In this document: positions 33,348 through 45,303 of the stretch, piece after piece
Layout of the letters: every line of letters starts with the position of its first letter
Numbering within the stretch: position 1 is the stretch's first letter
Made by a program: the position numbers and the translations under genes
The notes under the pieces: generated by a model
The model's input: only the letters and a program-made list of their open reading frames with translations
What the model was told of the DNA's origin: nothing
Databases searched by the model: none
DNA from: Pseudozyma flocculosa PF-1
Taxonomy: Eukaryota > Basidiomycota > Ustilaginomycetes > Ustilaginales > Ustilaginaceae
DNA: 64,000 nucleotides
Reading direction: 5' to 3'
Assembly: GCF_000417875.1 (NCBI RefSeq)
Contig: NW_006920891.1
Coordinates: 475,166-539,165 of the forward strand

Positions 33348-36300
33348 ATGACCACCGCAACAGCCGCATCCGCTTCCGCGGCCCCTGCAGCGTCAGCCTC
33401 GCCCGAAGCTGGCCTCGACAACCATACGGAGCCTTTGCCCTCGGCCGACGGTCCCCGGAGGGGAAGCCGCGTCAAGAAGCCCACCCGCCGAGCTTTGGGC
33501 CAAGACGCGCCGCAAGCGAGCACCGTCGCATCCAGCGACGACCCCGCAGCCAGGCCCACTCGTCGCAGCTCGAGGATCAAGCATCCGGAGCCTCAAGAGC
33601 CATCGAAAGACGCCAACGACGGACAAGGTAAGAGCGCGCCCAAACCCACAAAGCAAGCGCAGGATGGTGCCGCATCTGTGCCCGCGGGCGGCGACGAGGA
33701 CCAGGATGACCAAGATGACGACGCCGACGACGCCGTCTACTGCATCTGCAAAGGCAAGGACGACGGGACCCCGATGATCTCCTGCGAAGGCTGCCACGAC
33801 TGGTGAGTCGCCTCACGGCCGAAGGCGTGTGGGTCCGCCCCATGCGATTCCATTGCGCCTTCCTCTGACACGCCGCCGAGATACCCTCATCCCTTGCCGT
33901 CCCGTTCCGGCACGGTCCCGCCCGTCCAGGTTTCATTTCAGCTGCGTCAAGCTGACAAAGAGGGCGGCTCGCAACCTGTCCGAGTATCTCTGCCCGTCGT
34001 GCCTAGAGAGCGGCCGCGGCTCCAAAGACGATCAAGGTAAGTTCGACGCCCCGCTCAAGATCCGCACCGCCTCGTCGCGTGCTGCGTCTTCCTCCTCTGC
34101 GGTGGACCTGCTGCTCGTGCTGGCGAGCGCCGCTCTTCGTACCTGCTTGCCATGTCCGCGAATCCAAACAAAAGACGAAAAAGCCTCCGTGATGAAGCGT
34201 TTCCCCCGTAGCCCCACGCGTATGATGTCTTGTAGCGCCGCGCCCCCGGTGTCGTCGCCAGACTGCGACCGGCCGCGCGTGACGTTGTTCGCATCGCACA
34301 TCGGAGCCGCCGCTTGCTCCCTTTGGCGCGCAGCGGTGCCGGCGCTGGTCGCAAGCTTGGCGGCTGCGAGCCCCGCCTCAAATCGTGCAGTCCGACTCGA
34401 GGCCTTCTGGCGGCCGGACCCCAACCACGCCTGGTGCCATCCTCTGCGGAAGTGCGGTGTTGTCGCAGCGACGGGGCCCGGCCGAAAGCCTCGAGACGTG
34501 CATCGATTGGGTTGGCGAGCCAGCCGATGGACGTGTGCCGAGCACGCCGAGCGGACGGGGCAGCCACGAGGCAGCCAGCCGGTCGCCCGCGTCGGAAGCG
34601 GAAGCGGAGAGGAGTGGCGTTCGGCGCGGCGCAGATGGAGGCGGGGAAAAGAGGCGCCTCGAGCCGCAACTTGTCCGAATGGCACCTGCAGCATCCAACC
34701 CGCACCTGCGACCAAGATGCTGATCACTGGACTTCCCCTTTTCTTTCCGTTCACAGGCAACACGGACGGCGCAACCAAGGCGAAGGCCACGGCCGACGAT
34801 GAGCGCAGCGACGGTCAGCAGAGTCGGGCATCCTCTGCTGAGACGACCGCCGCCGAGTCGAGCGGTGACAGCGGCTCAGAGCACGTTGAGAGCGGGCAGG
34901 AGGACGCCGAGGATGAGGAGGACGAGGAGGACGAAGATGGAGGCAGTGGCAAAGCGACCTCGTGCGCGAAGCGAAGCCTGCCACAGTCGTCGAGGACCCC
35001 GAAGCGAAGGCGCACCGATAGTGACGCGACTGCAGCTAATCACGTCGACAAAGCCAAGGCTGGACGTCGCCCGTCTGTCACGGCCGCCTCTCCCTCTGAA
35101 CCGAGACCTCGGCCTGGCCTTTCGGTGGGCAATGCCGTGAAGAGGAAGGACTCGGAGGCAGCTGCTCCCTCGGCGCGACAGAAGTCCTCCAACGGCACCA
35201 GCCTCGGCAGCCCCACGCGTCGACCATCCGTCTCGGCGTCCAAGGGCGCCAAGGCGCCTTCGGGCACCAGCAGGAGGAACGCCTCTGGCGGCGCCGCTCC
35301 GCGTGCCTCGGGCCTCGACGAGGTCGAAGCTGCCCGCGCTCCGGCCCGCCGCGTCATCACGAGCGTGCTCGAGACAATCTTCACAGACACGTCGCTCGCC
35401 CCGATCCAAAATGCAGGCGGCACCATCAGCCTGGACGTCGTCGAGCAGTCCAAATCGCCGGGCGAGCGGGCGCGCGAGTACGCCGAGGCGTTCGAGCAGG
35501 AGATGTTCGAGCTCACTGCCGAGCAGTCTGGCTCCACAAAGGCCGTGGGCCAGAAGTACCGCGAGAAGTTCCGCACCTTTCTCTTCAGCCTCAAGGACAG
35601 GCAGAACCAGGGCCTGCACCTGCGCATCGCCAGCGGACAGCTGCTTGCCAAGGACCTCGCCCACATGTCCAAAGACGAACTCGCCAACGAGAGCATCCGG
35701 CAGGCCACTGAAAAGGCAAAGCAGGAGGCGCTCCACCGCATCACCTTGCTCAAGACAGAGGAAGGCCCTCACCGCAAGATTACGCACAAGGGCGAGATTG
35801 AGATCGAGAGCGACACTTTTTCGAGCCAGGATCAAGGCGGCAAATTCGCGCAGGCCCGGACCGAGAACGCCAACGTGGGTGGCCAAGCCGGGGCGGCCAT
35901 CTCATCAAGCACCGAAGCGTCCACATCCCAGGCGCCAAAGCCACGCTCAGCAAGCACGCCCCAGGTCGAAGCTCCTCAACCTTCTGCATCCGCGTCCGCA
36001 GATCACCGGTCCTCGGCATCGCCGCCGTCTGCCAGAGGTGTCGTCGCCAACGTTGCTGGCCTCGAGCAGGATGTAGGCTCCAGCCCAGCGTCCCGAACTC
36101 GGGCCCTAAGCGCCACCGTACTGCAGTCTCCGACGACCAAGTTCGACTTCTCGAGCGTCTGGAGCGGGTCCGAAAGGGTGCCGTCGGCGGGCATCGCCCA
36201 CGGTAGCGCCGACGATGCAGCAGGACGGTACGGCCTCGATGGAGCCGACGACGGCGCCATCGACGTCTTCCAGCCCGACTTCCCTCCCGAGGTGAATCTG

Positions 36301-37935
36301 TCCCAGGGCGACGGATCGCCGTTCGCGGGCGATCCAGGCGGCGCTGCAGGAGACGCCGACGACTTCATCGACACCTTCCTTGGCGGCGATGAGGATGCCT
36401 CTCGGCCTGAAGTCGCGGAGCAGGAATCACGACCGATTCGAGCGGCCAAGACCCCCGAGGCCGATCCGCCGAGCGCATGGATGCACCGCTACCGCCCCGT
36501 GATCTGGGCGGGTTCGATGGTGTTGCCCGATGTGGGCTACTTTTGCGGCCTCGCCCGCCAGGTTGCTGGACAGGACGTCGTGGGGCAGCCCTGGGTGTGG
36601 CCCTACTTTTTCCCGACGAGTCAAAGCGTAATCGAGGGTCGCTTGCCCTCCAAGATGGCGGCCGACTATCTGATGCAGGTGCGGACCTCGGCCAAGACCA
36701 GGATCATCGTCTTCACTCTGGAGGCCAACTTTGATCCGATCGCCGTGGCGCCCGCCGGCGCCGAAGCCGTCCACAGCGAGGCAGCCAACACGGCCGCATT
36801 TGCAAAGGTTGTGGAGCACTTCAAGTCGCTGGACCGCTGGGGCGTGCTGCACAAGTCGACGCGGGCCCGCGATAGCGGGATCCTAAAGGACGTCTACCTC
36901 GTGCCACTCCAGCGAGAAGATCCGGTGCCTCTCTGGCTGGACCTCGTCGAGTCCGACGCCCTGGGTCCGGACTGGGCGCAGCGCCGGGATCGCGATCTCT
37001 TCCTCATCCCCATCGTCGTGTACGCGGGCGCGATCGAGCACGAGGCGCAAAGGCTGGCGAGGGGCAAGCGCAGGTCGGTGACTCAACCCGAGCGCGAGGC
37101 CAGCATCGATGCGCAGGCGGGGCGCTCCGCATCCAGCAGCGCTACGCCGGTGGCGCCGGCAGCTCTGGCAGCGGCTTCCCTTCCGCCGAGCCTGGCGCAG
37201 CCGGCGCCGCCCGAGGCTGGGATCACTACCACGGCCCTCCAAGATCTGCTACGATCGATCAGCAAATCCACGTCGAGCTTGCTGGAACAGGGACCCACGC
37301 CCCCGCATCAGCCAGCGGCCGCCAGCTCGACCAACATGTGGTCGCCGATGCCGGCCCAGCACGCGTCGAACCCCGATGCCACGCCCTGGTCACCCCTCCC
37401 GCCGCCGCCGGGCCCCGCCCCTCGGCCGCCACCATTCCTAGAGAAGGTCGGGGACAGCCGCGGCGGCAACAGTCCGTCTCAGGTTGCTTCTGGCCCCGCC
37501 GGAGGCGGTTACGATCCTCACACGGGCTGGGCGGCCAATCCGACGGCGCCTCCAAGTGCTGAAGGACCGCCACACCGAGGCTGGTCTGGCGCCCCGCAGG
37601 CAAGCCAGTACGGCCCCTACGGCGGGGGCGCCGGCCAAGAGGGGCCTGCCACTTCTGCGCGGTGGAATCCTGGCTTCGCCGGCCAGGCGCCTCCGCCACC
37701 TCCGGCTGCGATGGGCTATCACGGTCCGTCGGCGCCCGCATACCCGCCGCCGGGGTCTGGCACGCACGGCCCACCCTACGGTGGCCCCGATAGCCGGGGC
37801 GCGCATGGTCCTCCTCCCGCTGGGTGGACGGGTCAGCCTGCGGTCGGTGGCTCGCCCTATGGTGCCCATGGCCGCGGCGACCAGCCGTCGCGAGGCGTTG
37901 GAGGGGGCTGGGGCCGCGGCTGCGGCCGATTCTGA
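33348..37935 (+). CDS. BYE1: Bye1-like transcription factor: PHD finger, TFIIS-like domain, SPOC domain
   Basis: A chromatin- and RNA polymerase II-associated regulator. In yeast, Bye1 binds H3K4me3 through its PHD finger and polymerase II through its TFIIS-like domain. Exons: 33348-33802, 33930-34036, 34757-37935 (about 1246 residues). The PHD finger (residues of about 131-177) is complete only after splicing: YCICKGK, SCEGCHDW joined to FHFSC, LCPSC, giving a C4HC3 set. The TFIIS central-like region is at about 387-540 (ITSVLETIFTD to QALHRITLL). The SPOC domain is at about 760-945 (WAGSMVLPDVGYF to DLFLIPIVVY). N-terminal Arg-Arg-Ser patches and a long C-terminal Gly/Pro/Tyr-rich tail flank these. 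The second intron is 720 bp, unusually long here, and has no stop in the gene's frame. The domain order exactly matches Bye1. Confidence 0.92.
34037..34756 (+). other. 720-bp BYE1 intron, multiple of three and stop-free in the exon frame
   Basis: Donor GTAAGT directly after DDQG and acceptor TTCACAG before GNTDGATK. The frame reads through without a stop, so retention would insert 240 residues. The read-through peptide is Arg/Ala/Cys-rich with no family resemblance and would lie between the PHD finger and the TFIIS-like domain. Confidence 0.7.
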
Positions 37936-38918
37936 AGCTTGCGCCATGCCAGCTGGATGGCGGAGCAAAGCAGCAATGCTTGTTTCCATCACGTCTTCGT
38001 ATCGGCGTTCTAAGTTCGCCGTGACGCAGCATATGGTGCGCTCCGACACAGGCTCATGTCATGGTTCCTCGATCCCGATCTGTACTTCTACCGTTCCGAC
38101 CGACTGCGCACTTGCTGCCCTAGCCGTCGAAGGCCCCGTTGCATCTCGAGCGGGGCTTTGGGTCGCAGGGCTCAGCCAACACCAAAGCTGCCGCAGCGAC
38201 ACCGGCTGTGCTAGCAAGCATTGCCTCGCTGCCGCGTCGTGATGAATTGAGCCAGGATGCACTCTGCTACGAGAGGTGCGCGAAGTACGTGGTATCGTGT
38301 CCAGGACGCGTGGGTGCTGTTGCTGGCTGGCTGGCCCCGCCCGAATGCCGGCTGACGTACGGGAGAGGCGCACCGCAGATGGCTGGCAAAGGAAGAAAAA
38401 AAAGTTTTGCAAGGGGGCCGGCCGGCCAGGCTGGGCGGGAAGAAAGCCCGCCTGCCCGGATCTTGCCTGCCTGGCCTTGGCCTGCCAGTCCCGACTTTGC
38501 AACGATCGGGGAAAGCCTGGCGGCTGACCCACAACTCGAGCTCCACCGCCGCACACCCGCCAGGCCAAGCCAGACGACGCAAGCCGGGGCCGGCAAAGCC
38601 AAGCCAGCCAAGCCAGCCAACCCTGTCCTCGCCTCGTCAGTCTGGCCACCACCACGTCGTTGCCCTCCATCTTCCACCGACACGCCACGCTCCTCCACGC
38701 CTGGCCCACCGACCACCTCGTCGCATCACTCCGCATCCTACCGTCCCTCCCCGTGCGGACACCTGCCACCTCGCTCGCCAGCTCGCTCTTCTCCTTTCTT
38801 CCGGTCGATCTACGTCGCACCTACCCAGCCGAACCACGCTTGGGTCCATCACCACTACCGCCGCGCACAGCAACACCTCCCCTGACGCCAGCGTCGCCAC
38901 TCGCACCTGCACCACACC
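37936..38918. promoter_or_regulatory. BYE1 3' flank and TOM40 promoter
   Basis: About 1 kb between co-oriented genes. A CCAGGC/GCCAGC-rich block lies at about 38410-38640, followed by a CACC- and C-rich leader up to the TOM40 ATG. No gene supported. Confidence 0.5.
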
Positions 38919-40328
38919 ATGGCATCTACGGCGCCGCCCCAGACCTACCCCTACGCCGCAGCCGGTGTCCCGCCCCCGCCACCTTCGGGCGCAGAGCACA
39001 TCGGCTCCACCAACCCCGGCCCCTTCGTCGACGAAAAGCTCAACGCCTTCCCCAGCGGCATCACACCACCCCGCTCGGCCAAGCCCTCGTCGTCCCTGTT
39101 TGGCTTCCTCGACCCCATCGTCTCCCCCATCTCTAGCGCCATCCAGTCCATCCAGGATGTACGACAGAGGCTCGAGCTCTCCAACCCGGGCACCGTCGAG
39201 CACCTCCAGCGCGAGGTCAAGGGTGAGCATCGGCCCCGAACGCACCCGGGTGCCGCATCGACTTGCCCGACGAGCATCGCAACTGACCCAGCTCCGCGCC
39301 CCACTGTCCCATTCAACCCTCTGCTCCAGGCGTCCACCCCACCAACTTCATGTTCGAGGGCGCGAGAGCCGACCTCACAAAGGCTCTCAGCATGAACCCC
39401 ATCTTCCAGGTCACACATGCCTTCTCCCTGGGCCAGCCGGGTGCCCCCGGCTCCTACAACTTTGGCGCAGTCTACGGCGACTCCAAGGTGCGTGCCCAGA
39501 AGGGCTGCAGTCGCTCTCCGCTCTCCGCTCACGCAGCCCGCTGACGCCGCCTCTCGCCCTGTATCCGCCGAATCAACCTTCCTCTTTTGCCCTCCTTGCC
39601 GTCCCCCCCAACAGTCGTTCTTCCAGGCGGGTCTTGATGACGGCCTCAATGTCACGATGCGCGCCAACCGCGGCTGGGTACCCGGACACACGACCAAGGT
39701 GCAGGCGCAGCTCAGCGCAACTGCGGGCCAGAGCTTTGTCCAGATGGAGCACGACTACCAGGGAGCCGACCACAGCGCCAACATCAAGGCGCTCAACCCT
39801 TCGCCGGCCGACTTTACGGGCATCTACATTGTCAACTACCTCCAATCGCTCACGCGCAACTTTGCCCTCGGTGTCGAGACCGTCTACCAGCGACCCTCGG
39901 CCGACATGGAGGAGGCCTCGACCGGCTACCTGGCCAAGCTGACGGGCGACAAGAAGGACTGGATCGCCACCGCCCAGGTCCAGCCGCAGGGCGTGGCCCA
40001 GTGCACCTACTACCAGAAACTCAGCGAGCAGGTCGATGTCGCCGCCGACCTCCAGGTCGTGGCGATGGGCGCCAAGCGCGAGGCGCAGGCCACGTTGGGC
40101 GCCAGGTACGCCTTCCGGATGGCCACTCTCCGCGCCGCCGTCGACTCGATGGGCAAGATCTCGTCGGTCTACGAGACGCGGCTGTCGCCCGCCTTTGGCC
40201 TCACGTTCAGCGGTGAGATCGACCACCTCCAGGGCGCCAGCAAGTTTGGTTTCGGCATCTCGATTGAGAGCGGCGGAGAGATGGACCCCAACGCTCCCCC
40301 GCCCACGCCGCCGACGGTGCCCATGTGA
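38919..40328 (+). CDS. TOM40: Tom40, channel of the mitochondrial outer-membrane translocase
   Basis: Beta-barrel pore through which nearly all nuclear-encoded mitochondrial precursors enter. Exons 38919-39222, 39330-39487 and 39615-40328 close in phase and give 391 residues, the normal size. After a Pro-rich N-terminus comes the helix before the barrel ([19 protein letters not shown]) and [30 protein letters not shown], then alternating strands. These include [24 protein letters not shown] and [20 protein letters not shown]. It ends with [25 protein letters not shown] short duplication (GACGGTGCCCATGT twice in tandem) spans the stop codon, so the tail TVPM precedes a TGA followed by CGG. Confidence 0.95.
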
Positions 40329-40796
40329 CGGTGCCCATGTGAGGAGCAGTCAGTTGATAGCGACAGCGATGCTATGGCGTCAAAACAATCTCTAGGCCGT
40401 GGCTATCGCCGCAACCGGCCGTCGCGTTCAGTCGGGACCCTCGCCCGCTCGGATGCCGCCTCAACACCCCACTCTCCCTTGCCCCGTGCCCCGACACCGT
40501 CCTCGAGCACGCTGTATCCTCGTTTGCATCCGTAATGTAGAATGTCCACGCACCCCTCTCACTGCCGACCGCTCCTTGCCTCGTGGTGGCCTCCGAACGC
40601 TAGACAGCCGTCCCGCGCGCAGAGTTGCGGACGTATGCTTGGTTCTGAGGCTCTGGGTCGATGCGAAACGGGAAACACAGTAAAGTACAAAAAGTCGTGA
40701 CCACCTCCTCCTTGCCCACGTCGTCGTCGTCGCCGTCGCCGTCGTCATCTTGCGCCGGCTGCTCCCGGGGTGCAGCTTGTCTGTCGTGCGTGCTGG
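40329..40796. other. Convergent TOM40/FCF1 3' region
   Basis: About 470 bases shared by two 3' ends. It holds a CGTCGT run near 40720-40745. No gene or RNA element recognised. Confidence 0.5.
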
Positions 40797-41612
40797 CTAG
40801 TTGGCCATGCCCTGGTCGGGCAGCCTCTCGATGCGGTACTGGTGCTTGGCGATGTACATGAGCGGGATGCCGGGCACCTTTCTGACCCTGCGTCGCAGCT
40901 CGCGGTCGCAGGTGGCGACGATGTAGCACTTGTGCGCTTGTATGCGTTCGATGATGCAGTCGTCGGCGTAAGTTCCCTTGTGCGAGCACTCGAGGCGCTC
41001 GAAGCGCGGATCCCGCGCCACGCGCAACGCCATGCGGTACTTGGGTCCCAGCTTCTCGATCTCGGAGAGGACGCAGGTCGAGATGCACGGGATGCCTGTC
41101 GGAACGGAGAGGAGGGGACAGCAGAGGAGCGGCACGAAGGGGGACGCAACGGTCAGACGCTGCAGGCATGACGATGTGTAAGGAGGAGCGGGGAGGGTCG
41201 GGACTTACTCTTGGCAAAAAGGCAATCCATCATGCCTTGGACGAGCTCGATCTTGTTTTGCAGGCTGAAGTTGATAAAGTTGGTGTCGACCAGGACGCGG
41301 TAGGGAGGGCCGAGCTGCGTGTTGTGCTCGAAGAACATCGACGACGCCGGCGTGTCAATGTGGCGCACCTGAGGCTTGTCATCGGCGCTTTTCGTCTTCT
41401 TGGCGGCAACTTTGACCTGGTTCTGCTTGCTGTTGAATGTGATACGGACAGAATGGGCGGAGAGCGTGCAACGCAAGGTATGGGTGTGTAAGTCGGCCAA
41501 GATCGCATCGATAGGGGCACGACGGGCCACTGTAGACTTACAGTCGGGCATCGTTGGGCGAGAGGAGACGCTTCGTCTCGCCGAACTTCTTGATCTTCTT
41601 GATCTTGGTCAT
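40797..41612 (-). CDS. FCF1: Fcf1/Utp24 PIN-domain endonuclease of the SSU processome
   Basis: Nucleolar endonuclease that cuts pre-18S rRNA at early sites. Minus-strand exons: 41612-41542, 41429-41209, 41095-40797; phases close for 196 residues, the standard length. It begins with the lysine-rich [15 protein letters not shown] signature. The PIN domain shows acidic metal-binding positions in [23 protein letters not shown] and [12 protein letters not shown]. Conserved cysteines lie in [17 protein letters not shown], and the end [17 protein letters not shown] is typical. The first exon is only 71 bases. Nothing unusual seen. Confidence 0.95.
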
Positions 41613-42087
41613 GGCGCCGTGGTGCGGTTGTACGCGCGGTGGAGCTGATCGAAGTTGTCGGAGACGTTCGTAGCGCTGCGCCGATTGATGGTGGTTCAAA
41701 GCAGCGGGCCGAGGTCGATGGCGAAGCGGTGCGAGGCGGTTCTGGTGGTTGGCGCGTGTGGGGTGGGTGGCGAGCTGCTGAGGGGTCAACGGCCCCGGAG
41801 GCAAAATTTCCAGGCGCGGCCCGACACCCGAAGTGGAGTGAGAGCGCGCCCCCTGGCGAACGTCTCGTGCGAAAGAGTTGGGACGTTGGTCGCTTCCTCC
41901 TCCAGCCGACTGAGCTCTCTGCCGCTCTATCGACACACAACACCACCGCACCGCCACTCAGCAGAGCCCAGGATCTGCGCACATCCTCGGACGGTAAGGT
42001 ACGTCTATCATTGCATTTCTGTAACCCAGAAGAGCGCATTCCGGCCGCCGTGGCAGTCATCTCTGTCCCTAGTCCGCTGCCGTTGGA
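41613..42087. promoter_or_regulatory. FCF1 promoter region
   Basis: 475 bases between two minus-strand genes, holding the FCF1 promoter and the 3' flank of the hydrolase. Nothing specific recognised. Confidence 0.45.
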
Positions 42088-43777
42088 TCACGTCAAGCGG
42101 CTCCGCCAAAACGTTTTTAGGAACGGCTCGGCCGATGGGAGCCCCATGTGGTCTTCCCCGGCAAAGAGGAGCAGCGTCGCGCCAGTACCGCGCGACGAGA
42201 GCAGGATCGAGTCGTCTGCAGAAAGGAAAAGGCAGAGAAGCGTCGATGATCAGCCAGCCATTTTCAGCCAGAGGACTTGCCGACATGGTGGGGTAGGCTC
42301 CTCACCGATGGGCACCACGCTGTCCTCGATACCGTTGATGACTGTCAGACGTGTGCCTGGGCGATCCAGAAGGCCCTGGTTGAGTAGAGAGTACCTCTGG
42401 CACTCTCGAGCAAACTCGTGCTTGTCGTGGTATCCAAATGCCTTGGCAATCGACGACCAGTAGCTGCAAAGCGCGACGGACGATTCGATGCCGTCGCGGT
42501 CAGTGTGGTTTCCCTCAGGTACCGGCGGCAGTGTGGAAGCTTCACTTACGCCACCGAGTAGTAGAGATGGTCGGCCGACTCGAGCCAACTGGTTTGGAGA
42601 GGACAGCGGATGCCTGGATCAGCGAAAACGTGCGCCATCGACGCGAGCGGCGACTCTCAAGGACTCACTCTGCGTTGAATGTATAGTGGCTGGCGGTGCC
42701 ATGGACCAGGACCTCCTTGACCCTCTGCCTCTCGTAGCGTGAAAGCTTGACAGAGTGGTAGGCGCCACTCGAGAGGCCCCACGCGTAGATTCCCTCCTCG
42801 CTCCAGCCTCGCGGCCCCTTCTGCTCATCGATCCAGTCTAGGATCGACTTCCAGAGCGCGCGATCGTCCTCGGTGCCCTTGCCGGTGATGGGACAGTCGC
42901 CTGTGCCAGGCATGTCGACGTGCACGACGGTGTAGCCCATGTCGCAGACCTCCGAGATCATCTGCAGCGGTCCGGTCTTGTACAGGTCCAGCCCTCCGAT
43001 GATCAGGATCACTCTGGTGGACTTTGCCGGCGGCTTCGGCGCTGTGACATAGGCTGGGATCACCAGCGCCGAGCTGCACGGCGGAGCGTTGTTGAAGGGG
43101 ATGTCGACCGTCTCGAAGCGGTACTCGTCCAGCCTGCCCAGCGACGTGCGCGTGCTGCGTATGTCAGCGACCGCTCTGCTCGACCATGTTGTGGCGACCG
43201 GCGCTCACCTCATGGCTGATTCGTATGCCAGCTTGTCAAGCTGCCAGGTCTTGGCCTTGGCCTGCGACCGACTCGTGTGACCAAACCAGGGATACGTCCC
43301 GATTCTGAACACGGCAGCGCTGCGAAGATAGGTTTCGATGGCCTTCTCCCTCTCGCCCTGCGCATCGTACTCCTGCGCCTGGCGGAGGATGGCCGCGCCG
43401 GGCTCGAGAAAGTGCGACGCCCACTCGTCCTCGTCGAAATCGTTGGCCGAAACGCCAGCATGCTTGGTTGCAAGGCTGGTCATAATCGCCTCAAAGTCTG
43501 AATGCTGGCTCCACCGGTCGAACGGGTAGGCTCCAATCCTGACCTGGCATTTGGTCGGCGCACGAAGCATGCCATGGGCCCGCGGTCAGGACGTTGCACA
43601 GCGCAGAGCCCGTCAAAGTGTATCAAGGTGGCTCACCAGTGGTTCCCACTTGGTTGTCCACAGCTTCTCGATGGACTCGTGCCACGGGAAGCGGGACCGA
43701 TCGTGTTGCTTAGCGGTGCCGTACATCAACAAGCCCGTGACGTTGGCAGAAGCAGCAGCAGCAGCTTCTGGCGACAT
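42088..43777 (-). CDS. Alpha/beta hydrolase related to Ayg1/FrsA
   Basis: Serine hydrolase of the family that includes Aspergillus Ayg1, which shortens a heptaketide naphthopyrone during melanin synthesis; substrate here unknown. Six minus-strand exons: 43777-43637, 43543-43209, 43154-42669, 42588-42550, 42463-42306, 42215-42088; phases close for 428 residues. The N-terminal helical cap has FPWHESIEKLWTTKWEPL and IGTYPWFGHTSRSQAK. The hydrolase core has ILIIGGLDLYKT and VDMPGTGDCP. The nucleophile elbow is GLSSGAYH (Ser near 290). The acid is in NGIEDSVVP and the histidine in LFAGEDHMG (near 409). The last exon, short and easily missed, carries that His, so the triad is complete only with this model. 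No polyketide synthase or other pigment gene lies nearby. Confidence 0.85.
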
Positions 43778-45303
43778 CGTAGCTTTGTTGCGATGGGCTT
43801 GCAGAGATATGGTGTGCCAGGTACGGGGAAGAGGGGGGCGGAGACGGGATGAGGGTTCGATCGGGGAGGGATCGCGGAGCGGCCACGGACAGGTGCCCCC
43901 TTCTTGTACCTGAGTGGACGGTCACCCATTCTCGTGCGTGGAAACATGGCCCTGAGGATGCCAACGCGAACGGTCTGCTGATGACGCCTGGAAGGCAGAC
44001 CTGTCGGTGAACACGAAAGGGCGTGCACCGGCTGCCGCACCCGACACCGCTGCCCCGGAATAAAGGTTCCGGCATCGACGTTCCATGAGGCGGGATGCGA
44101 CCCTCCTAACGTGCCACGACCTACAGATCGGCAAGCCGCTCCCTACGGCTTTGGGAGTCTCTGTCGTCGAAGAGGAACAGGGGACTCGCCAGCGCTACTT
44201 AAGCAACTGAGCAGTCCAAACGTAGCATGGAGACTAGTTACCACCTGCCCCCGGCGAAAAGGATCCATCAAGGGACGAGACAGGCACCGGGACGCGGAGA
44301 GCTATCCCGCCTACCTCACGGAGCCCTGTGAAGCTGCCTCTCCAGACGGGAGCTCCTCTGGGAAATCTCCGAGGACGTCAGGGATCGAGGCGAATGGCGT
44401 AGGCGGCTACGTAAATAGACGACTAGGTTCGAAGGAAGGGAAGAGGGCAGCGTGGAACGCGTCCGGCTCGGGGTGGATAGGGAGACCATCATGAGCAGCA
44501 CTTTTCAAGGTTGATACAACATTTACTACTTGGCTTGAGGGCGCAGCAACTTGTTCGTGAGCTTCGTACGAAGGGCGGGGAAAGAGTTGTATGCGTGGGG
44601 AAGGAAAAGGAAAGGGAGAACCGGGACGCGGGCTGACGATAGCTAAGAAGAGGGGGGACGCCGAGGAGCCAGAGTATGGATCGGCGCGAGCGAGTAAGGA
44701 TGGTGGACTTTAGAGGGCTGATGCGGAGAGAGAGGGGATGACAAGGGACTGCAGGCAGTGCGAGGAGGTGAGAGGGTCCCCCAGGACGACATCGAAAGAA
44801 AAAACCACCGTGGCGGAGGAGGCGGTGTCGAGGCTACAGTGGCGACAGCGGGCTGCACGGCTGAGCGGGCGCGAAAGAACACGCCAGAGGGCGCTACCAA
44901 GCGCTAGCATCTGGCGCCCTTCCGATGCGGACATGGTGCGCCAGTCCAGGCGGCCTGGCTGCCGAGTGTCGAAGTGAAGGAGGGGGCGGCCGACAGCGGC
45001 GGCGACCGGATGCGATGCGTATCGCTGCCGCCGTGGGCGCAGGTCCAGAAGCGAGAGCTCAGGCCTGCGCTGCATCGCTCGAGGTTCCGAATTGCGACCG
45101 CGACACGGGGCCCGGAGCGGCGCCAGGGAGTCGTGCAAAGCGGCCAGTCTTCGCCTTCCAAAGAATGATAGCAGGCAGGTCCTCGTGTGTGACATGTCTC
45201 CGTTCCACATCGTTCAGAGCAAGCGTCGAGATGCCGCCGCGCCTCCAACGACCATCGTTCCCGCATCCGACTGGCTCTACGTGTGCCGCGCGCCCGTGGC
45301 CGC
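43778..45303. promoter_or_regulatory. Intergenic, hydrolase promoter and GSK3 3' flank
   Basis: 1.5 kb between tandem minus-strand genes, lower in low-complexity sequence than other gaps. Open frames are short and overlap on both strands. No gene, tRNA or repeat recognised. Confidence 0.45.

Noticed and set aside
33829..37935. One continuous 1368-codon frame as the whole BYE1 gene
   Set aside because: It lacks the first half of the PHD finger and reads through a canonical intron; the spliced model starting at 33348 restores all eight zinc ligands.
43850..44450. GGTTCGA words considered as tRNA B-boxes
   Set aside because: No matching A-box, acceptor stem or anticodon arm could be paired around them.
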